Assembly: GCF_002042885.1 (NCBI RefSeq)
Contig: NZ_MVFY01000001.1
Coordinates: forward strand, 1 to 64,000
DNA length: 64,000 bases
Direction of reading: 5' to 3'
Origin: Citrobacter portucalensis
GTDB taxonomy: Bacteria > Pseudomonadota > Gammaproteobacteria > Enterobacterales > Enterobacteriaceae
Below, one piece after another: positions 52,850-62,532 of this stretch. The notes beneath the pieces were generated by a model. That model was not told where the DNA came from. It was given only the letters and a program-made list of their open reading frames with translations, and did no database searches. The position numbers and the translations under genes are program-made. Each line of letters begins with the position of its first letter. Position 1 is the first letter of the stretch.

Positions 52850-55106
52850 AGGCGGGAATCTTTTCTATTTTTCCGGCACGTGACCAGACGCGGTGCGCGG
52901 TCATCAGCGTCAGCAGGGTATCCATAAACTGTGCGTCTGCACTGTCCGCTTCTACCACGCCTTCTTCTCCTTCATTTTTGATATTCAACGTTGCTTTAAA
53001 CTGACGAGCATCGCCGGCCAGGGCGATAGGTTTTAAGTGCTTATACGCTTCGAGTAAATAATATCGGGCATCACCGTTCTTAATGATGTCCGCGAGATTA
53101 CCGCATGGAACGATAACCGCATCGACCGTCAGGGATGGCGAACCCGCAAAAGTACCGGCGATCGTCAGAGCAGATCCATCATCGGCAACTACCTTACCCA
53201 TTCGGGAATAGAGCAATTTGGCATGAACGCCTTTGGCCTGTAGGGCTTGCATGATGGCGAGCAGGTCGCTCGATTTCACCTGGTCATTAAGTAGGATGGC
53301 GACCACGCGGCCCTTAATCTCACCTTGCGTACCTGCATATAAACTGAGTGACGGTGCATTTGTCAAACCGTTGACGTTGGGCGGTGGCGCAATGCTGGCC
53401 TGTTCCTTGGTTAGCTTAAAACCGAGATTATCGGCAACCGCCTCGGCGAGGGCAGTATCAATATGAGCTAACTGTTCGACCACTCTTTCCCGAATATAGG
53501 GGCGCGTAACCTTACTGAGTTCGAAACTGAATCCGCCGATAATATGCTGCTGTTCAATTGGCGTCTGACTTAGCCAGAACAGGCGAGGGTGCGCATAGTA
53601 TTCGCCAAAAGAGGGGCTACGTTCGCGGATTTTGTTTCCTTCAATCCGTTCCTGATACGACTCAAATCCACCGCGTTTTGGCCCCGGCGGCGTTTCACGC
53701 GGCCAGTTATCATTGATGGAATTCGGTTCATAGTTGGCTGGATTGGTATCGATGTCCATACGATGCATGCCGTCACGCTGGAAATTATGGTACGGACAGG
53801 TCGGGCGATTAATCGGGATTTCATGGAAATTGGGCCCGCCCAGGCGACTAATTTGGGTATCGGTATAGGAGAACAAGCGACCCTGCAGCAGGGGATCGTT
53901 AGTAAAATCGATGCCAGGGACGATATGTCCGGGATGAAAAGCGACTTGTTCATTTTCGGCGAAGAAATTATCAGGATTGCGGTTCAGCACCATTTTACCG
54001 ACGCGTTGCACCGGAACCAGCTCTTCCGGGATCAGCTTGGTCGGATCGAGCAGGTCAAAATCGAACTTAAATTCATCTTCTTCGGGAATCAGCTGTAGTC
54101 CCAGTTCATATTCCGGATAATCGCCCGCTTCGATAGCTTCCCACAGATCGCGGCGATGAAAGTCGGGATCCCGACCAGTAAGTTTTTGCGCTTCATCCCA
54201 TACCAGCGAGGCTTTACCTGCCAGCGGTTTCCAGTGGAAACGCACAAAGGTGGCTTTTCCTTGCGCATTAATCAACCGAAATGTGTGAATGCCGAAGCCT
54301 TCCATCGTGCGATAGCTGCGCGGAATACCCCGATCGGACATTGCCCATATGACGTTGTGCAACGTTTCAGGCTGTAATGAGACATAATCCCAGAAGGTGT
54401 CATGGGCGCTTTGGCCCTGCGGGATAGCCCAATGCGGCTCCGGTTTAACCGCATGGACGAAATCCGGGAATTTATGGGCATCCTGAATAAAGAAGATGGG
54501 AGTATTGTTTCCCACCAGGTCGAAAATGCCCTCTTCAGTGTAAAACTTGGTCGCAAATCCCCGTATATCTCTGACCGTATCCGCAGAGCCTGCGCCGCCC
54601 TGAACGGTAGAGAATCGGACAAAAACCGGGGTGATTTTATTTTCATCACTTAGAAAGTCCGCTTTCGTCGTCGCACTCAGGTTGGCATAGGACTGAAAGT
54701 AACCATGAGCGGCAGAACCTCGGGCATGTACGATCCGCTCCGGGATGCGTTCATGATCAAAATGGGTAATCTTTTCCCGCAGGATAAAGTCTTCCAGCAG
54801 GGTTGGCCCGCGATTACCTGCGCGCAGAGAGTTTTGATCGTCTGCGATTCGCACGCCCTGATTAGTTGTCAGAGCAAAATCTTCGCTTCCTTTACGAAAA
54901 CTGTCCAGTGCATTGAGTTTGTCACTTTTGATATCCGGCGCTTTTAAACTGCCGGACGTAGTGGGCTGCATACCTGGCGGCGTGGGTTCAGGTGTTGACC
55001 GATGTGAACCGTCTGTGGGTGCCAGTGAGTCAAGTCCTGGCTGGGATTCGCTGGCATCATGAACCGGCGCTGAGTGATGGAGTGGATGCTTATCATTCTG
55101 TGACAT
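52848..55106 (-). CDS. katE: catalase HPII
   Basis: Encodes 752 residues, one fewer than E. coli KatE. It is a large-subunit clade 2 heme catalase of stationary phase. The catalytic histidine region is [14 protein letters not shown], and the proximal tyrosine is in the [12 protein letters not shown] region. The C-terminal flavodoxin-like domain ([11 protein letters not shown] to the end) is complete. The first 80 residues are Pro- and Ser-rich, typical of HPII. RpoS control is expected; I do not see a distinctive promoter. Confidence 0.97.
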   Translation of the reverse strand: MSQNDKHPLHHSAPVHDASESQPGLDSLAPTDGSHRSTPEPTPPGMQPTTSGSLKAPDIKSDKLNALDSFRKGSEDFALTTNQGVRIADDQNSLRAGNRGPTLLEDFILREKITHFDHERIPERIVHARGSAAHGYFQSYANLSATTKADFLSDENKITPVFVRFSTVQGGAGSADTVRDIRGFATKFYTEEGIFDLVGNNTPIFFIQDAHKFPDFVHAVKPEPHWAIPQGQSAHDTFWDYVSLQPETLHNVIWAMSDRGIPRSYRTMEGFGIHTFRLINAQGKATFVRFHWKPLAGKASLVWDEAQKLTGRDPDFHRRDLWEAIEAGDYPEYELGLQLIPEEDEFKFDFDLLDPTKLIPEELVPVQRVGKMVLNRNPDNFFAENEQVAFHPGHIVPGIDFTNDPLLQGRLFSYTDTQISRLGGPNFHEIPINRPTCPYHNFQRDGMHRMDIDTNPANYEPNSINDNWPRETPPGPKRGGFESYQERIEGNKIRERSPSFGEYYAHPRLFWLSQTPIEQQHIIGGFSFELSKVTRPYIRERVVEQLAHIDTALAEAVADNLGFKLTKEQASIAPPPNVNGLTNAPSLSLYAGTQGEIKGRVVAILLNDQVKSSDLLAIMQALQAKGVHAKLLYSRMGKVVADDGSALTIAGTFAGSPSLTVDAVIVPCGNLADIIKNGDARYYLLEAYKHLKPIALAGDARQFKATLNIKNEGEEGVVEADSADAQFMDTLLTLMTAHRVWSRAGKIEKIPA

Positions 55107-55322
55107 TAAACTCGTCTCCTGGTTTCATTGCTGAAAGGGTCGTTGTTGCTGTCAAAAGCTTTAACTATAGACCACTCACTCAGTGGCGCAGGTACAGGCC
55201 GATGACGTAAAGCGCGATGAACCAGGCAAACAGCGCACGCAAGGCAGGACGCAAGGCGGCAAAATCGGCTAAGATAGCGGTTTTCTGATTTTTAGAATTT
55301 GTCTTTAGTGAAGCAACTGATT

Positions 55323-55562
55323 ATGAAACCTCTTCGCCAACAAAATCGTCCGGTTATCAGCTATGTTCCTCGCGTGGAGCCCGCGCCACCAGAGCATGCG
55401 ATTAAAATGGATGCGTTTCGTGACGTATGGATACTACGCGGAAAATATGTCGCTTTTGTCTTAATGGGGGAGGCGTTTCAACGTTCGCCTGCATTTACGG
55501 TCCCGGAATCAGCACAGCGCTGGGCTAATCAGATTCGCCAGGAAAATGAACTAAGCGATTAA
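55323..55562 (+). CDS. cedA: cell division modulator CedA
   Basis: Encodes 79 residues. E. coli CedA is a small DNA- and RNA-polymerase-binding protein that restores division in cells with over-replicated chromosomes. The conserved core is SYVPRVEPAPPEHAIKMD and FRDVWILRGKYVAF. The start MKPLRQQNRP at 55323 matches the family; an in-frame ATG 8 codons earlier (55299) gives a longer form without support. The ribosome-binding site is weak. K-12 ydjO, next to cedA there, is not seen. Confidence 0.9.
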   Translation: MKPLRQQNRPVISYVPRVEPAPPEHAIKMDAFRDVWILRGKYVAFVLMGEAFQRSPAFTVPESAQRWANQIRQENELSD

Positions 55563-55569
55563 TGGATAT

Positions 55570-55616
55570 AAAAAAACCGCAGGAGCATGACACTCCGGCG
55601 GTTTTTTGTTTTTTAG
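55570..55616. terminator. bidirectional terminator between cedA and tcyP
   Basis: The inverted repeat AAAACCGC(A)GGAG/CTCC(G)GCGGTTTT lies at about 55573-55607, with A-runs on one side and T-runs on the other. It serves both convergent genes. Confidence 0.9.
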
Positions 55617-55625
55617 CTGACAGAC

Positions 55626-57017
55626 TTAGCGATGCGCCAGTTCGGCGTTATCGTCGCTGTCCAGAATCGTTTTATCAGTCTGCTTGAGCCATTGGCTGGT
55701 CAGCGTACCGGCAGTCATGGAACCGCTTACGTTCAGCGCGGTACGCCCCATATCGATCAGCGGCTCAACGGAGATCAGCAGCGCAACCAGCGTGACCGGC
55801 AGACCCATAGCGGGCAGGACGATCAGAGCGGCAAATGTTGCACCGCCACCCACACCCGCAACCCCTGCGGAGCTCACGGTCACGATACCAACCAGCGTGG
55901 CAATCCACATTGGGTCCAGTGGGTTGATACCGACGGTCGGTGCAACCATTACTGCCAGCATTGCCGGGTACAGGCCCGCACAACCGTTCTGACCAATCGT
56001 GGCACCAAACGAGGCGGCAAATGAGGCGATGGATTCAGGCACGCCCAGACGACGGGTCTGCGCTTCAACGTTCAGCGGAATTGAGGCTGCGCTGGAACGG
56101 CTGGTGAAGGCGAACGTCAGCACTGGCCATACCTTGCGGAAGTATTTTAACGGGCTAACGCCGTTCACACCCAGTAGGATCCCGTGTACCACGAACATAA
56201 TGCCCAGACCGAGATAAGAGGCCACGACGAAGCTACCCAGCTTGATGATGTCCTGCAGGTTGGAACCTGCAACCACTTTGGTCATCAGCGCCAGAACACC
56301 GTACGGCGTCAACTGCATCACCAGACGAACCAGTTTCATCACCCAGCTTTGCAAGGTATCGATAGCGACCAGAACGCGCTCGCCTTTTGGGGCATCATCT
56401 TTCAGCAGTTTCAGTGCGGCTACACCCAGGAATGCGGCGAAGATAACCACGCTGATAATCGACGTCGGGTTCGCGCCAGTCAGATCGGCAAACGGGTTTT
56501 TCGGAATAAACGACAGCACCAGTTGCGGAACGCTGAGGTCAGCCACTTTGCCAACATAGTTGGTTTCAATCGCGTTCAGACGGGCGGTTTCGGCACCACC
56601 TTGCACCAGACCTTCGGCGGTCAGGCCGAACAGGTTGGTCACCAGAACCCCTACCAGCGCGGCAATCAGCGTGGTAAACAGCAGCGTTCCGATGGTCAGG
56701 AAGCTGATTTTACCTAACTGAGAGGCGTTGTGCAGACGTGCAACGGCGCTGAGAATAGACGCAAATACCAGCGGCATAACAATCATTTGCAGCAACTGGA
56801 CATAACCGTTGCCGACAATGTTGAACCACTGTACTGAATCTTTAAGAACCTGGCTGTCGGAGCCATAAATGGTGTGCAGCGCGAGGCCGAACACGACACC
56901 CATGACCAGACCGACCAGTACTTTTTTGGCCAGACTCCACTGTTTGTGACGGGCTTGCGCCAGCACGAACAGCAGCACTACGAACACGATAATGTTCGCG
57001 ATTAATGGAAAGTTCAT
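55626..57017 (-). CDS. tcyP: L-cystine/sodium symporter TcyP
   Basis: Encodes 463 residues, formerly YdjN in E. coli. It is a DAACS-family (glutamate transporter-fold) inner-membrane carrier for L-cystine. About eight helices and two re-entrant loops are expected. The serine-rich hairpin is in [13 protein letters not shown], and the second loop region is [21 protein letters not shown]. It is convergent with cedA. Control by CysB is known in E. coli but cannot be read from the sequence here. Confidence 0.96.
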   Translation of the reverse strand: MNFPLIANIIVFVVLLFVLAQARHKQWSLAKKVLVGLVMGVVFGLALHTIYGSDSQVLKDSVQWFNIVGNGYVQLLQMIVMPLVFASILSAVARLHNASQLGKISFLTIGTLLFTTLIAALVGVLVTNLFGLTAEGLVQGGAETARLNAIETNYVGKVADLSVPQLVLSFIPKNPFADLTGANPTSIISVVIFAAFLGVAALKLLKDDAPKGERVLVAIDTLQSWVMKLVRLVMQLTPYGVLALMTKVVAGSNLQDIIKLGSFVVASYLGLGIMFVVHGILLGVNGVSPLKYFRKVWPVLTFAFTSRSSAASIPLNVEAQTRRLGVPESIASFAASFGATIGQNGCAGLYPAMLAVMVAPTVGINPLDPMWIATLVGIVTVSSAGVAGVGGGATFAALIVLPAMGLPVTLVALLISVEPLIDMGRTALNVSGSMTAGTLTSQWLKQTDKTILDSDDNAELAHR

Positions 57018-57152
57018 CCCCGTTCTCCTGATCTTATTATGCGTATCACCGTTTAAAGGTGATTCTGTTGGCGCAAGATTAGCAGAACTGTGACTTGCCT
57101 CTTATATTCAAATGGAATTGTTTATACCTAAAATGACTTTTTGGCTGATTTA

Positions 57153-57740
57153 TTAGTCAATCTGATGCGTTATGAAACGATTGAACTGCATTTGTAGCGT
57201 ATTAATCATCTGCGAAGACCAGCGTACCGCGCTGTTCTCTTGTACGGTTTGCGGCATCCAGATTGCCCATGCGAACAGTGCCATACACAGAAACCGCTCC
57301 AGTTGATTGCCTTTTTGCGGCACGAGGATAGGCAGACGAAAACGCCAGCGGCAGGGCCAAAGCAGGGGAACGCCTGCTGGGGTCAGCATGTCGGCCAGAA
57401 TGTGACTAAGATAGCCGAGTACCATACCTTGTAAGGCATCGGCAGGTATTATCCAGGTATCCGGGACTTTCAGGTAGAACGTGGCCAGCAGGGCAAAAAC
57501 CGCCAGCAGGCTATGTGTAAACCCGCGATGGCCAAATGCCCGGGCAATGGGTTTTGATATCCACTTCAGACGCTGCCCCAGCAGAGATTTGGGATGATCG
57601 ATATCCGGCAGCAGGCACGTTAAAATGGCTGAAGGAACAATATGCCACCAGTCACCCTGCGCAAGAACGGGCGTTAGCTCGGCATTCTTGGCAAATACCG
57701 CACAGGCAATAGAAAAAAGAAGGTGGCCTTCCGCCGTCAT
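57153..57740 (-). CDS. ydjM: LexA-regulated membrane-bound hydrolase-family protein YdjM
   Basis: Encodes 195 residues. It is an inner-membrane protein of the DUF457 metal-dependent hydrolase group with about four hydrophobic segments. Potential metal-binding motifs are LPDIDHP, GHRGFTHSLL and LSHILADMLTP. The start MTAEGHLLFS at 57740 fits E. coli YdjM. It is an SOS gene: a consensus LexA box lies 16 bases upstream of the start. Its biochemical role is unknown. Confidence 0.94.
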   Translation of the reverse strand: MTAEGHLLFSIACAVFAKNAELTPVLAQGDWWHIVPSAILTCLLPDIDHPKSLLGQRLKWISKPIARAFGHRGFTHSLLAVFALLATFYLKVPDTWIIPADALQGMVLGYLSHILADMLTPAGVPLLWPCRWRFRLPILVPQKGNQLERFLCMALFAWAIWMPQTVQENSAVRWSSQMINTLQMQFNRFITHQID

Positions 57741-57756
57741 GATAAAACCCAATAAA

Positions 57757-57772
57757 CTGTCGATTCATACAG
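57757..57772 (-). promoter_or_regulatory. LexA box upstream of ydjM
   Basis: CTGT-N8-ACAG (57757-57772), the exact LexA consensus spacing, precedes ydjM. A further half site (TACTGTATAAAA on the minus strand, near 57781-57792) may be a second, degenerate box or the promoter itself. SOS control of ydjM is established in E. coli. Confidence 0.85.
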
Positions 57773-57835
57773 TATAGGGGTTTTATACAGTAGGCGGAAG
57801 AGGTGACGTTGTAACCCTTTGTCACAAGTGCGCCT

Positions 57836-58597
57836 TTACCGCGCCAGCCAACCGCCATCCACCGCCAGCGTATAACCATGAATATAGTCAGAGGCGGGAC
57901 TTGCGAGGAACACGACCGGACCTTTTAGATCATCCGGCGTGCCCCAGCGCCCTGCGGGAATACGATCGATAATCTCCTGATTGCGCTCGCTGTCTGCGCG
58001 CAGTTGCTGGGTGTTGTTGGTCGCCATATAGCCGGGCGCGATGGCGTTGACATTAATTCCTTTGGCCGCCCATTCATTGGCGAGCAGGCGAGTGATGCCC
58101 AGAACGCCGCTTTTTGATGCGGTATAGGAAGGTACACGGATACCCCCCTGAAAAGAGAGCATCGAGGCAATGTTAATGATTTTTCCGCCATTGCCCTGAG
58201 CCAGAAACTGGCGCGCCACGGCCTGCGACAGAAAGAAAACGGATTTTAGATTCAGATTCATCACGTCATCCCAATCTTTTTCACTGAAGTCCAGTGCATC
58301 CTGACGGCGTATAGTTCCTGCATTGTTGACCAGAATATCGACCCGGCCAAACGCCGACACCGTTTGTGTCACGATGCTGGTGAGAGCATCTTGTTGACTG
58401 AGGTCGGCCTGAATGGCCATAAAGCGTCGACCGAGGGCGTTAATTTTCTCTGCGGTTTCATGCGGTATTTTACGATTCACGCCGACTACATCGCAGCCCG
58501 CTTCAGCCAGCGCCACTGCCATACCCTGCCCGAGGCCGGTGTCACATCCAGTGACGATGGCGACTTTACCTTCGAGACGAAAAGCTTCCTGAATCAT
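57836..58597 (-). CDS. short-chain dehydrogenase, KduD (2-deoxy-D-gluconate 3-dehydrogenase) type
   Basis: Encodes 253 residues, the same length as E. coli KduD and about 60% similar by eye. SDR features: cofactor TGCDTGLGQGMA, the NNAG motif (LVNNAGTIRR), and catalytic Ser/Tyr/Lys with YTASK. It probably oxidises or reduces a 2-keto-3-deoxy or keto sugar acid. K-12 has no gene here between ydjM and hxpB, and kduD itself is elsewhere in that genome. Whether this is a second copy here is not known, so I withhold the symbol. An adjacent transporter or isomerase is absent. Confidence 0.85.
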   Translation of the reverse strand: MIQEAFRLEGKVAIVTGCDTGLGQGMAVALAEAGCDVVGVNRKIPHETAEKINALGRRFMAIQADLSQQDALTSIVTQTVSAFGRVDILVNNAGTIRRQDALDFSEKDWDDVMNLNLKSVFFLSQAVARQFLAQGNGGKIINIASMLSFQGGIRVPSYTASKSGVLGITRLLANEWAAKGINVNAIAPGYMATNNTQQLRADSERNQEIIDRIPAGRWGTPDDLKGPVVFLASPASDYIHGYTLAVDGGWLAR

Positions 58598-58713
58598 GTT
58601 TACCTCAACTATTTAAGTCATTAACGCTTGCGCTATAGGGCAAGGATAGGAGAGGTTAAACAGAAATACAATTAAAAATGAAACGCTGTTTTAAAAATTC
58701 AAAGGTGAAAAAT

Positions 58714-58742
58714 GAAAAAGCGGGCAATACGATCATTGCCCG
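58714..58742 (-). terminator. hxpB terminator
   Basis: A perfect 8-bp repeat CGGGCAAT/ATTGCCCG (58721-58728, 58735-58742) is followed on the minus strand by CTTTTTCATT. Confidence 0.85.
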
Positions 58743-58750
58743 TTACAGGA

Positions 58751-59419
58751 TTAGCCGCGCAGATGAGCGGCTGTGAGTTCGGTGAGCGAGGTTAGTTTGA
58801 CGTCGGCAAGCACGAAGCGAGGATCGTCCTGATTCTCATGCGCTGGTACGACGATGGAACGCATACGGGCAGCTTTCGAGGCAATCATGCCGTTCACTGA
58901 GTCTTCCAGTGCTACGCAGTTTAACGGGGCAATGCCCAGTTTCGCCGCACTATCGAGGTAAACTTGTGGGTGCGGTTTGCTGTAAGGCAGTTTTTCTGCA
59001 GAAGCCAGCGCGTCGAAGTCATCGCGCAGATCAAACATGGTCAGCACTTTTTCCAGCATATGTAGCGGCGAGGCGGATGCCAGTCCTACTTTGATTCCCT
59101 GAGATTTGCACAGTGCCACAGCTTCACGAACGCCTGGCAGCAGCGGTTTTGTCTCTTCAACCAACGCAATGGCCCGGGTAATGATGCGCTCGGTGACTTC
59201 CTGACGTGAGGGGTCGTTCCAGGGTTGCTGCGCAAACCACAAATCAACCACCATGTCGATGCGTAAGCCAAGGGTATCGGGAAGTTCATGGCGGCGGGAG
59301 ATATCAACGCCTAAACTTGCTATCACATCCAGTTCAGCCTGATCCCAAAGCGGTTCAGAATCGACCAGTAACCCATCCATATCGAAAATTGCAGCAAGAA
59401 TTTGACGCGGGGTTGACAT
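58751..59419 (-). CDS. hxpB: hexitol/2-deoxyglucose-6-phosphate phosphatase HxpB (YniC)
   Basis: Encodes 222 residues. It is a HAD-superfamily phosphatase acting on 2-deoxyglucose 6-phosphate and other sugar phosphates in the cytoplasm. The nucleophile motif is DMDGLLVDSEP (DxD), and the third and fourth motifs are KPHPQVYL and VALEDSVNG. The E. coli protein of the same length is well characterised in vitro. It is transcribed opposite to yniB with 166 bases between. Confidence 0.95.
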   Translation of the reverse strand: MSTPRQILAAIFDMDGLLVDSEPLWDQAELDVIASLGVDISRRHELPDTLGLRIDMVVDLWFAQQPWNDPSRQEVTERIITRAIALVEETKPLLPGVREAVALCKSQGIKVGLASASPLHMLEKVLTMFDLRDDFDALASAEKLPYSKPHPQVYLDSAAKLGIAPLNCVALEDSVNGMIASKAARMRSIVVPAHENQDDPRFVLADVKLTSLTELTAAHLRG

Positions 59420-59585
59420 TACAACCTCTCCTTTACGGTGATAAAAGGGATTAGAGCCAGCCTGGACGGACTCTGAGCGTTCATTATGGCTAATTCAGAA
59501 GTATACCGCCTTTAAAGATCAGGCGAAAACGGTAATCAACGGGTAAACTTAGGCCAAAATGACGCGTCTTAATCAAGGGGAACTC

Positions 59586-60122
59586 ATGACGTATCAACAA
59601 GCTGGACGCATTGCCATCTTGAAAAGGCTGGTGGGATGGGTGGTTTTCATTCCCGCGCTGATTTCAACGCTGGTTTCAGTACTAAAGTTTATGTACGCGC
59701 ACAGCGAAAAGCAGGAAGGGATTAACGCGGTCATGCTCGATTTTGCCCATGTGATGATCGACATGATGCGGGTGAACACACCTTTTCTTAACGTGTTCTG
59801 GTATAACTCGCCAACGCCCGATTTTCAAAGTGGGCTGAATCTCGTTTTTTGGCTGATATTCATCCTGATTTTTATCGGCCTGGCGTTGCAGGACTCAGGC
59901 GCCAGAATGAGCCGTCAGGCGCGTTTCTTACGCGAAGGCGTAGAAGATCAGCTAATTCTGGAACAGGCAAAGGGCAGTGAAGGATTATCCCGCGAGCAAC
60001 TGGAGTCGCGAATTGTGGTACCGCACCATACGATCTTCTTACAAATTTTCCCGCTTTATATTCTGCCGGTGATCGTTATCGTGATCGGCTACTTCTTCTT
60101 CTCATTGCTGGGCTTTTTGTAA
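59586..60122 (+). CDS. yniB: inner-membrane protein YniB
   Basis: Encodes 178 residues, as in E. coli. It has three predicted membrane segments: WVVFIPALISTLVSVLKFM, NLVFWLIFILIFIGLAL and a C-terminal PLYILPVIVIVIGYFFFSLLG. A cytoplasmic charged stretch separates the last two. Its function is unknown. The start MTYQQAGRIAI at 59586 follows AAGGGGAA; a start 9 codons earlier is not conserved. It converges on yniA, with a REP-like hairpin between. Confidence 0.92.
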   Translation: MTYQQAGRIAILKRLVGWVVFIPALISTLVSVLKFMYAHSEKQEGINAVMLDFAHVMIDMMRVNTPFLNVFWYNSPTPDFQSGLNLVFWLIFILIFIGLALQDSGARMSRQARFLREGVEDQLILEQAKGSEGLSREQLESRIVVPHHTIFLQIFPLYILPVIVIVIGYFFFSLLGFL

Positions 60123-60135
60123 GTGCCGAACTATC

Positions 60136-60166
60136 GGGCCTGCCACGTTGCGAAACGGCAGGCCTG
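60136..60166. terminator. REP-like hairpin between yniB and yniA
   Basis: The 8-bp inverted repeat GGCCTGCC/GGCAGGCC (60137-60144, 60157-60164) is followed by a REP-type GCCTGATAAGC sequence. It fills the convergent gap. Confidence 0.6.
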
Positions 60167-60186
60167 ATAAGCAACGCGGTACGTCG

Positions 60187-61047
60187 TTAAGCCGCCAGTA
60201 ATCTATCCAGTGCTTTCTGCGCCACAACCAAATGCTGTCCCCCGAACAGAATTGCCCGATTCAGTAGCGTATAGAGCTGGTAGATTGGCTGCCTGTCGAG
60301 AAAGTCCAGCGGCAGTGGCGAGACAGACTGGTAACCGTCATAAATTTGCGGCGGCTGATCGGTATGTAACGGCAGCATTGCCAGGTCACACTCTCTGTCC
60401 CCCCAGTAGCAGGCAGGGTCAAAGATGTACGGACCGTTAGGACCGAGGGCGCAGTTCCCGGACCACAAATCACCGTGCAGGAGAGACGGCTGCGGCTGAT
60501 GAGAAGAGAGACGTTGCTGAACGTGTTCGACGATGGCGTCAATATTGCCAAACGCTATGCCTTTTTCAGCGGCGAGTTCCAGCTGCCAGCCTATACGCTG
60601 CTCGGCGAAAAAGGTTGACCAGCGACGTTGCCAGGTATTTGGCTGCGGCGTGGTAGAGAGCGCGTTATCGAAGTCGAGACCAAACTGAGGCTGGTCGCTC
60701 CATTCGTGCAAATGCGCAAGCTGTTGACCGAGGATAAACGCGTTATGCGCATCAAGCGGACGGGGAGGGAGGAAATCCATCACCAGAAAGCTGTAATCTC
60801 TGTCTGCGCCTACTGCCCAGACTTTCGGTACAGATACAGTTTGACTGCGGGAAAGTAGCTCCAGCTGATCGGCTTCTGCCGTAAAGCCGGTTAACAGCTC
60901 TCTTTCATCGCATTTGACGAAAAAATCTCGCCCCGCATAGCGTAAATGCCATGCGGCGTGGATCTCTCCGCCGGGCAGTTCATTACGCAGTTCGATTTCG
61001 CCTTCACCTAATTGCTCGCTTAAAAGACGACTGATAGCCTGCCACAT
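60187..61047 (-). CDS. yniA: fructosamine kinase family protein YniA
   Basis: Encodes 286 residues, as in E. coli. It is a protein-kinase-fold enzyme (APH/fructosamine-3-kinase family), probably phosphorylating a ketosamine or sugar. The catalytic loop is LLHGDLWSGNCAL and the metal motif is FDPACYWGD. The start MWQAISRLLS at 61047 matches E. coli; a frame 5 codons longer is open. It is on the same strand as pfkB, 268 bases downstream; K-12 ydiZ, normally in that gap, is absent. Confidence 0.93.
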   Translation of the reverse strand: MWQAISRLLSEQLGEGEIELRNELPGGEIHAAWHLRYAGRDFFVKCDERELLTGFTAEADQLELLSRSQTVSVPKVWAVGADRDYSFLVMDFLPPRPLDAHNAFILGQQLAHLHEWSDQPQFGLDFDNALSTTPQPNTWQRRWSTFFAEQRIGWQLELAAEKGIAFGNIDAIVEHVQQRLSSHQPQPSLLHGDLWSGNCALGPNGPYIFDPACYWGDRECDLAMLPLHTDQPPQIYDGYQSVSPLPLDFLDRQPIYQLYTLLNRAILFGGQHLVVAQKALDRLLAA

Positions 61048-61283
61048 GATGTCTCTCCCCATGTTGTCTGCCAGATCATAAGGTTAGCGCAAGAATGCGG
61101 TTAAAAAACACGAACTGACGCACACCACGGACGCGTCATCGCTGGAAAGGCACTTAATGTTTGTCGTTCTTCTTCACCCCGTACCGTTGTGGAGACGTCT
61201 GACTGCACATGATTCACTTCTTTGTAATCACGTGATTTTTTAGCATAGACGTATAACCCCCATGCCGACAGTTTTACCGGAAC

Positions 61284-61308
61284 ATCCCCCTTCTGTTAAA
61301 AGGGGGAC
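61284..61308 (-). terminator. possible pfkB terminator
   Basis: The inverted repeat CCCCCTT/AAGGGGG (61286-61292, 61300-61306) lies 8 bases after the pfkB stop but lacks a strong T-run. The rest of the 268-base gap to yniA has no gene that I recognise. Confidence 0.4.
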
Positions 61309-61315
61309 GGTGCCA

Positions 61316-62245
61316 TTACTGCGCAAGGTATGCATATATTTTTTGCGTATCGTCCAAAGCGCACAGACGCGTACCCTGATTCAGGGTTGCTGCGCTACCG
61401 GCGGCGACACCGTAACGGACAATATCCTCAAAAGGCGCGTTCTCTGCCAGTTTAAGCGTCATGGCTCCGACCATACTGTCGCCCGCGCCTACGGTACTTT
61501 GACTTTTCACCGGTGGCGGAACCACCTGAACGCAGGTATCGCGATCTACACCCAGCGCCCCTTGCGGCCCAAGCGATACCACAACGCGGTGCGCTTTTCC
61601 GCTTTGCACGATTTCCTGCGCGGCCTTGCGCACATCATCGGGTTGAGTGAGTTCGCGGTTTACCAGCGCACTCAGTTCTTTGAGGTTGGGTTTGACCAGT
61701 TCGATATTGCCGATGGCTAACGCCGCCGTCAGTGCTTCGCCTGAACTGTCGACAATACAGCGGATCCCCTGTTTTTGTGCGGTGGTAATGAGTCGGGTCA
61801 ACTTCTCAAGCTGTACGCCGGGCGGCAAACTGCCGCTGATGACCAGCAGCGCACCAGACTCAATTTCCAGCACCTGATCCTGAAGTTGGTAGAACTCGTC
61901 ATCGGTCAGCGCAGCGCCTGGCATGACAAAACGATATTGTTCGCCGCTGGACTCCACGTGGACATGAAGATTTTGTCGGGTCCAGTCTTTGGCTTCGACG
62001 GTAGATACGGGAACATTTTCGTCGGCGAGCAATGCAACAAGATGCTCTCCGGTTGCTCCCCCCGCGGGGAAAATCGCTGTTGCGGTTCCGCCAAGATGGG
62101 CAATTGCGCGAGCGACGTTGATACCGCCGCCGCCGGGTTCAAAAACCGGCGAGGTACAACGAAGCTTACCTTCCGGGTAAATTTGCGGGGTGATTGTTGC
62201 GCTATCGAGAGAGGGCGCAAGTGTTAACGTATAGATACGTACCAT
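61316..62245 (-). CDS. pfkB: 6-phosphofructokinase II
   Basis: Encodes 309 residues, as in E. coli. It is the minor ATP-dependent phosphofructokinase, of the ribokinase/PfkB family, not related to PfkA. The substrate motif GGGGINVARAIAHLGG is near 37-52, and the ATP/catalytic motif TVGAGDSMVGA carries the catalytic Asp256. It is divergent from ydiY. A 287-base AT-rich spacer separates the two. Confidence 0.97.
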   Translation of the reverse strand: MVRIYTLTLAPSLDSATITPQIYPEGKLRCTSPVFEPGGGGINVARAIAHLGGTATAIFPAGGATGEHLVALLADENVPVSTVEAKDWTRQNLHVHVESSGEQYRFVMPGAALTDDEFYQLQDQVLEIESGALLVISGSLPPGVQLEKLTRLITTAQKQGIRCIVDSSGEALTAALAIGNIELVKPNLKELSALVNRELTQPDDVRKAAQEIVQSGKAHRVVVSLGPQGALGVDRDTCVQVVPPPVKSQSTVGAGDSMVGAMTLKLAENAPFEDIVRYGVAAGSAATLNQGTRLCALDDTQKIYAYLAQ

Positions 62246-62488
62246 CTTTACCTCCTGTTAGGCTGAACTCAGTCTGGCACTTAACCTCCCGAAAGTGAAG
62301 TAATTAACAACATGATTTTTCATATCTTTATTTAAAATTATCGTCATAAAGATATATAAATAAAATAAAGGTTTAGGAACGCTCTTATTCAAAAAATGAA
62401 ATAAGAATTTATTGCTATGTTATTCGAGTCTTTTTATAATTTGTTACCTTTCAAGGGTCTTTTGTCATTGATCCATATGAAAGTTTCC

Positions 62489-62512
62489 GAGACCGTAATG
62501 GTCTCTTTTTTT
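62489..62512 (+). terminator. intrinsic terminator in the ydiY leader
   Basis: The stem GAGACC/GGTCTC (62489-62494, 62500-62505) with a GTAAT loop is followed by seven T residues. It lies 20 bases before the ydiY ATG, between the promoter region and the gene. It may be an attenuator, or the 3' end of a short leader RNA. Confidence 0.7.
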
Positions 62513-62532
62513 GTTGTACGGACTCTTAATAA

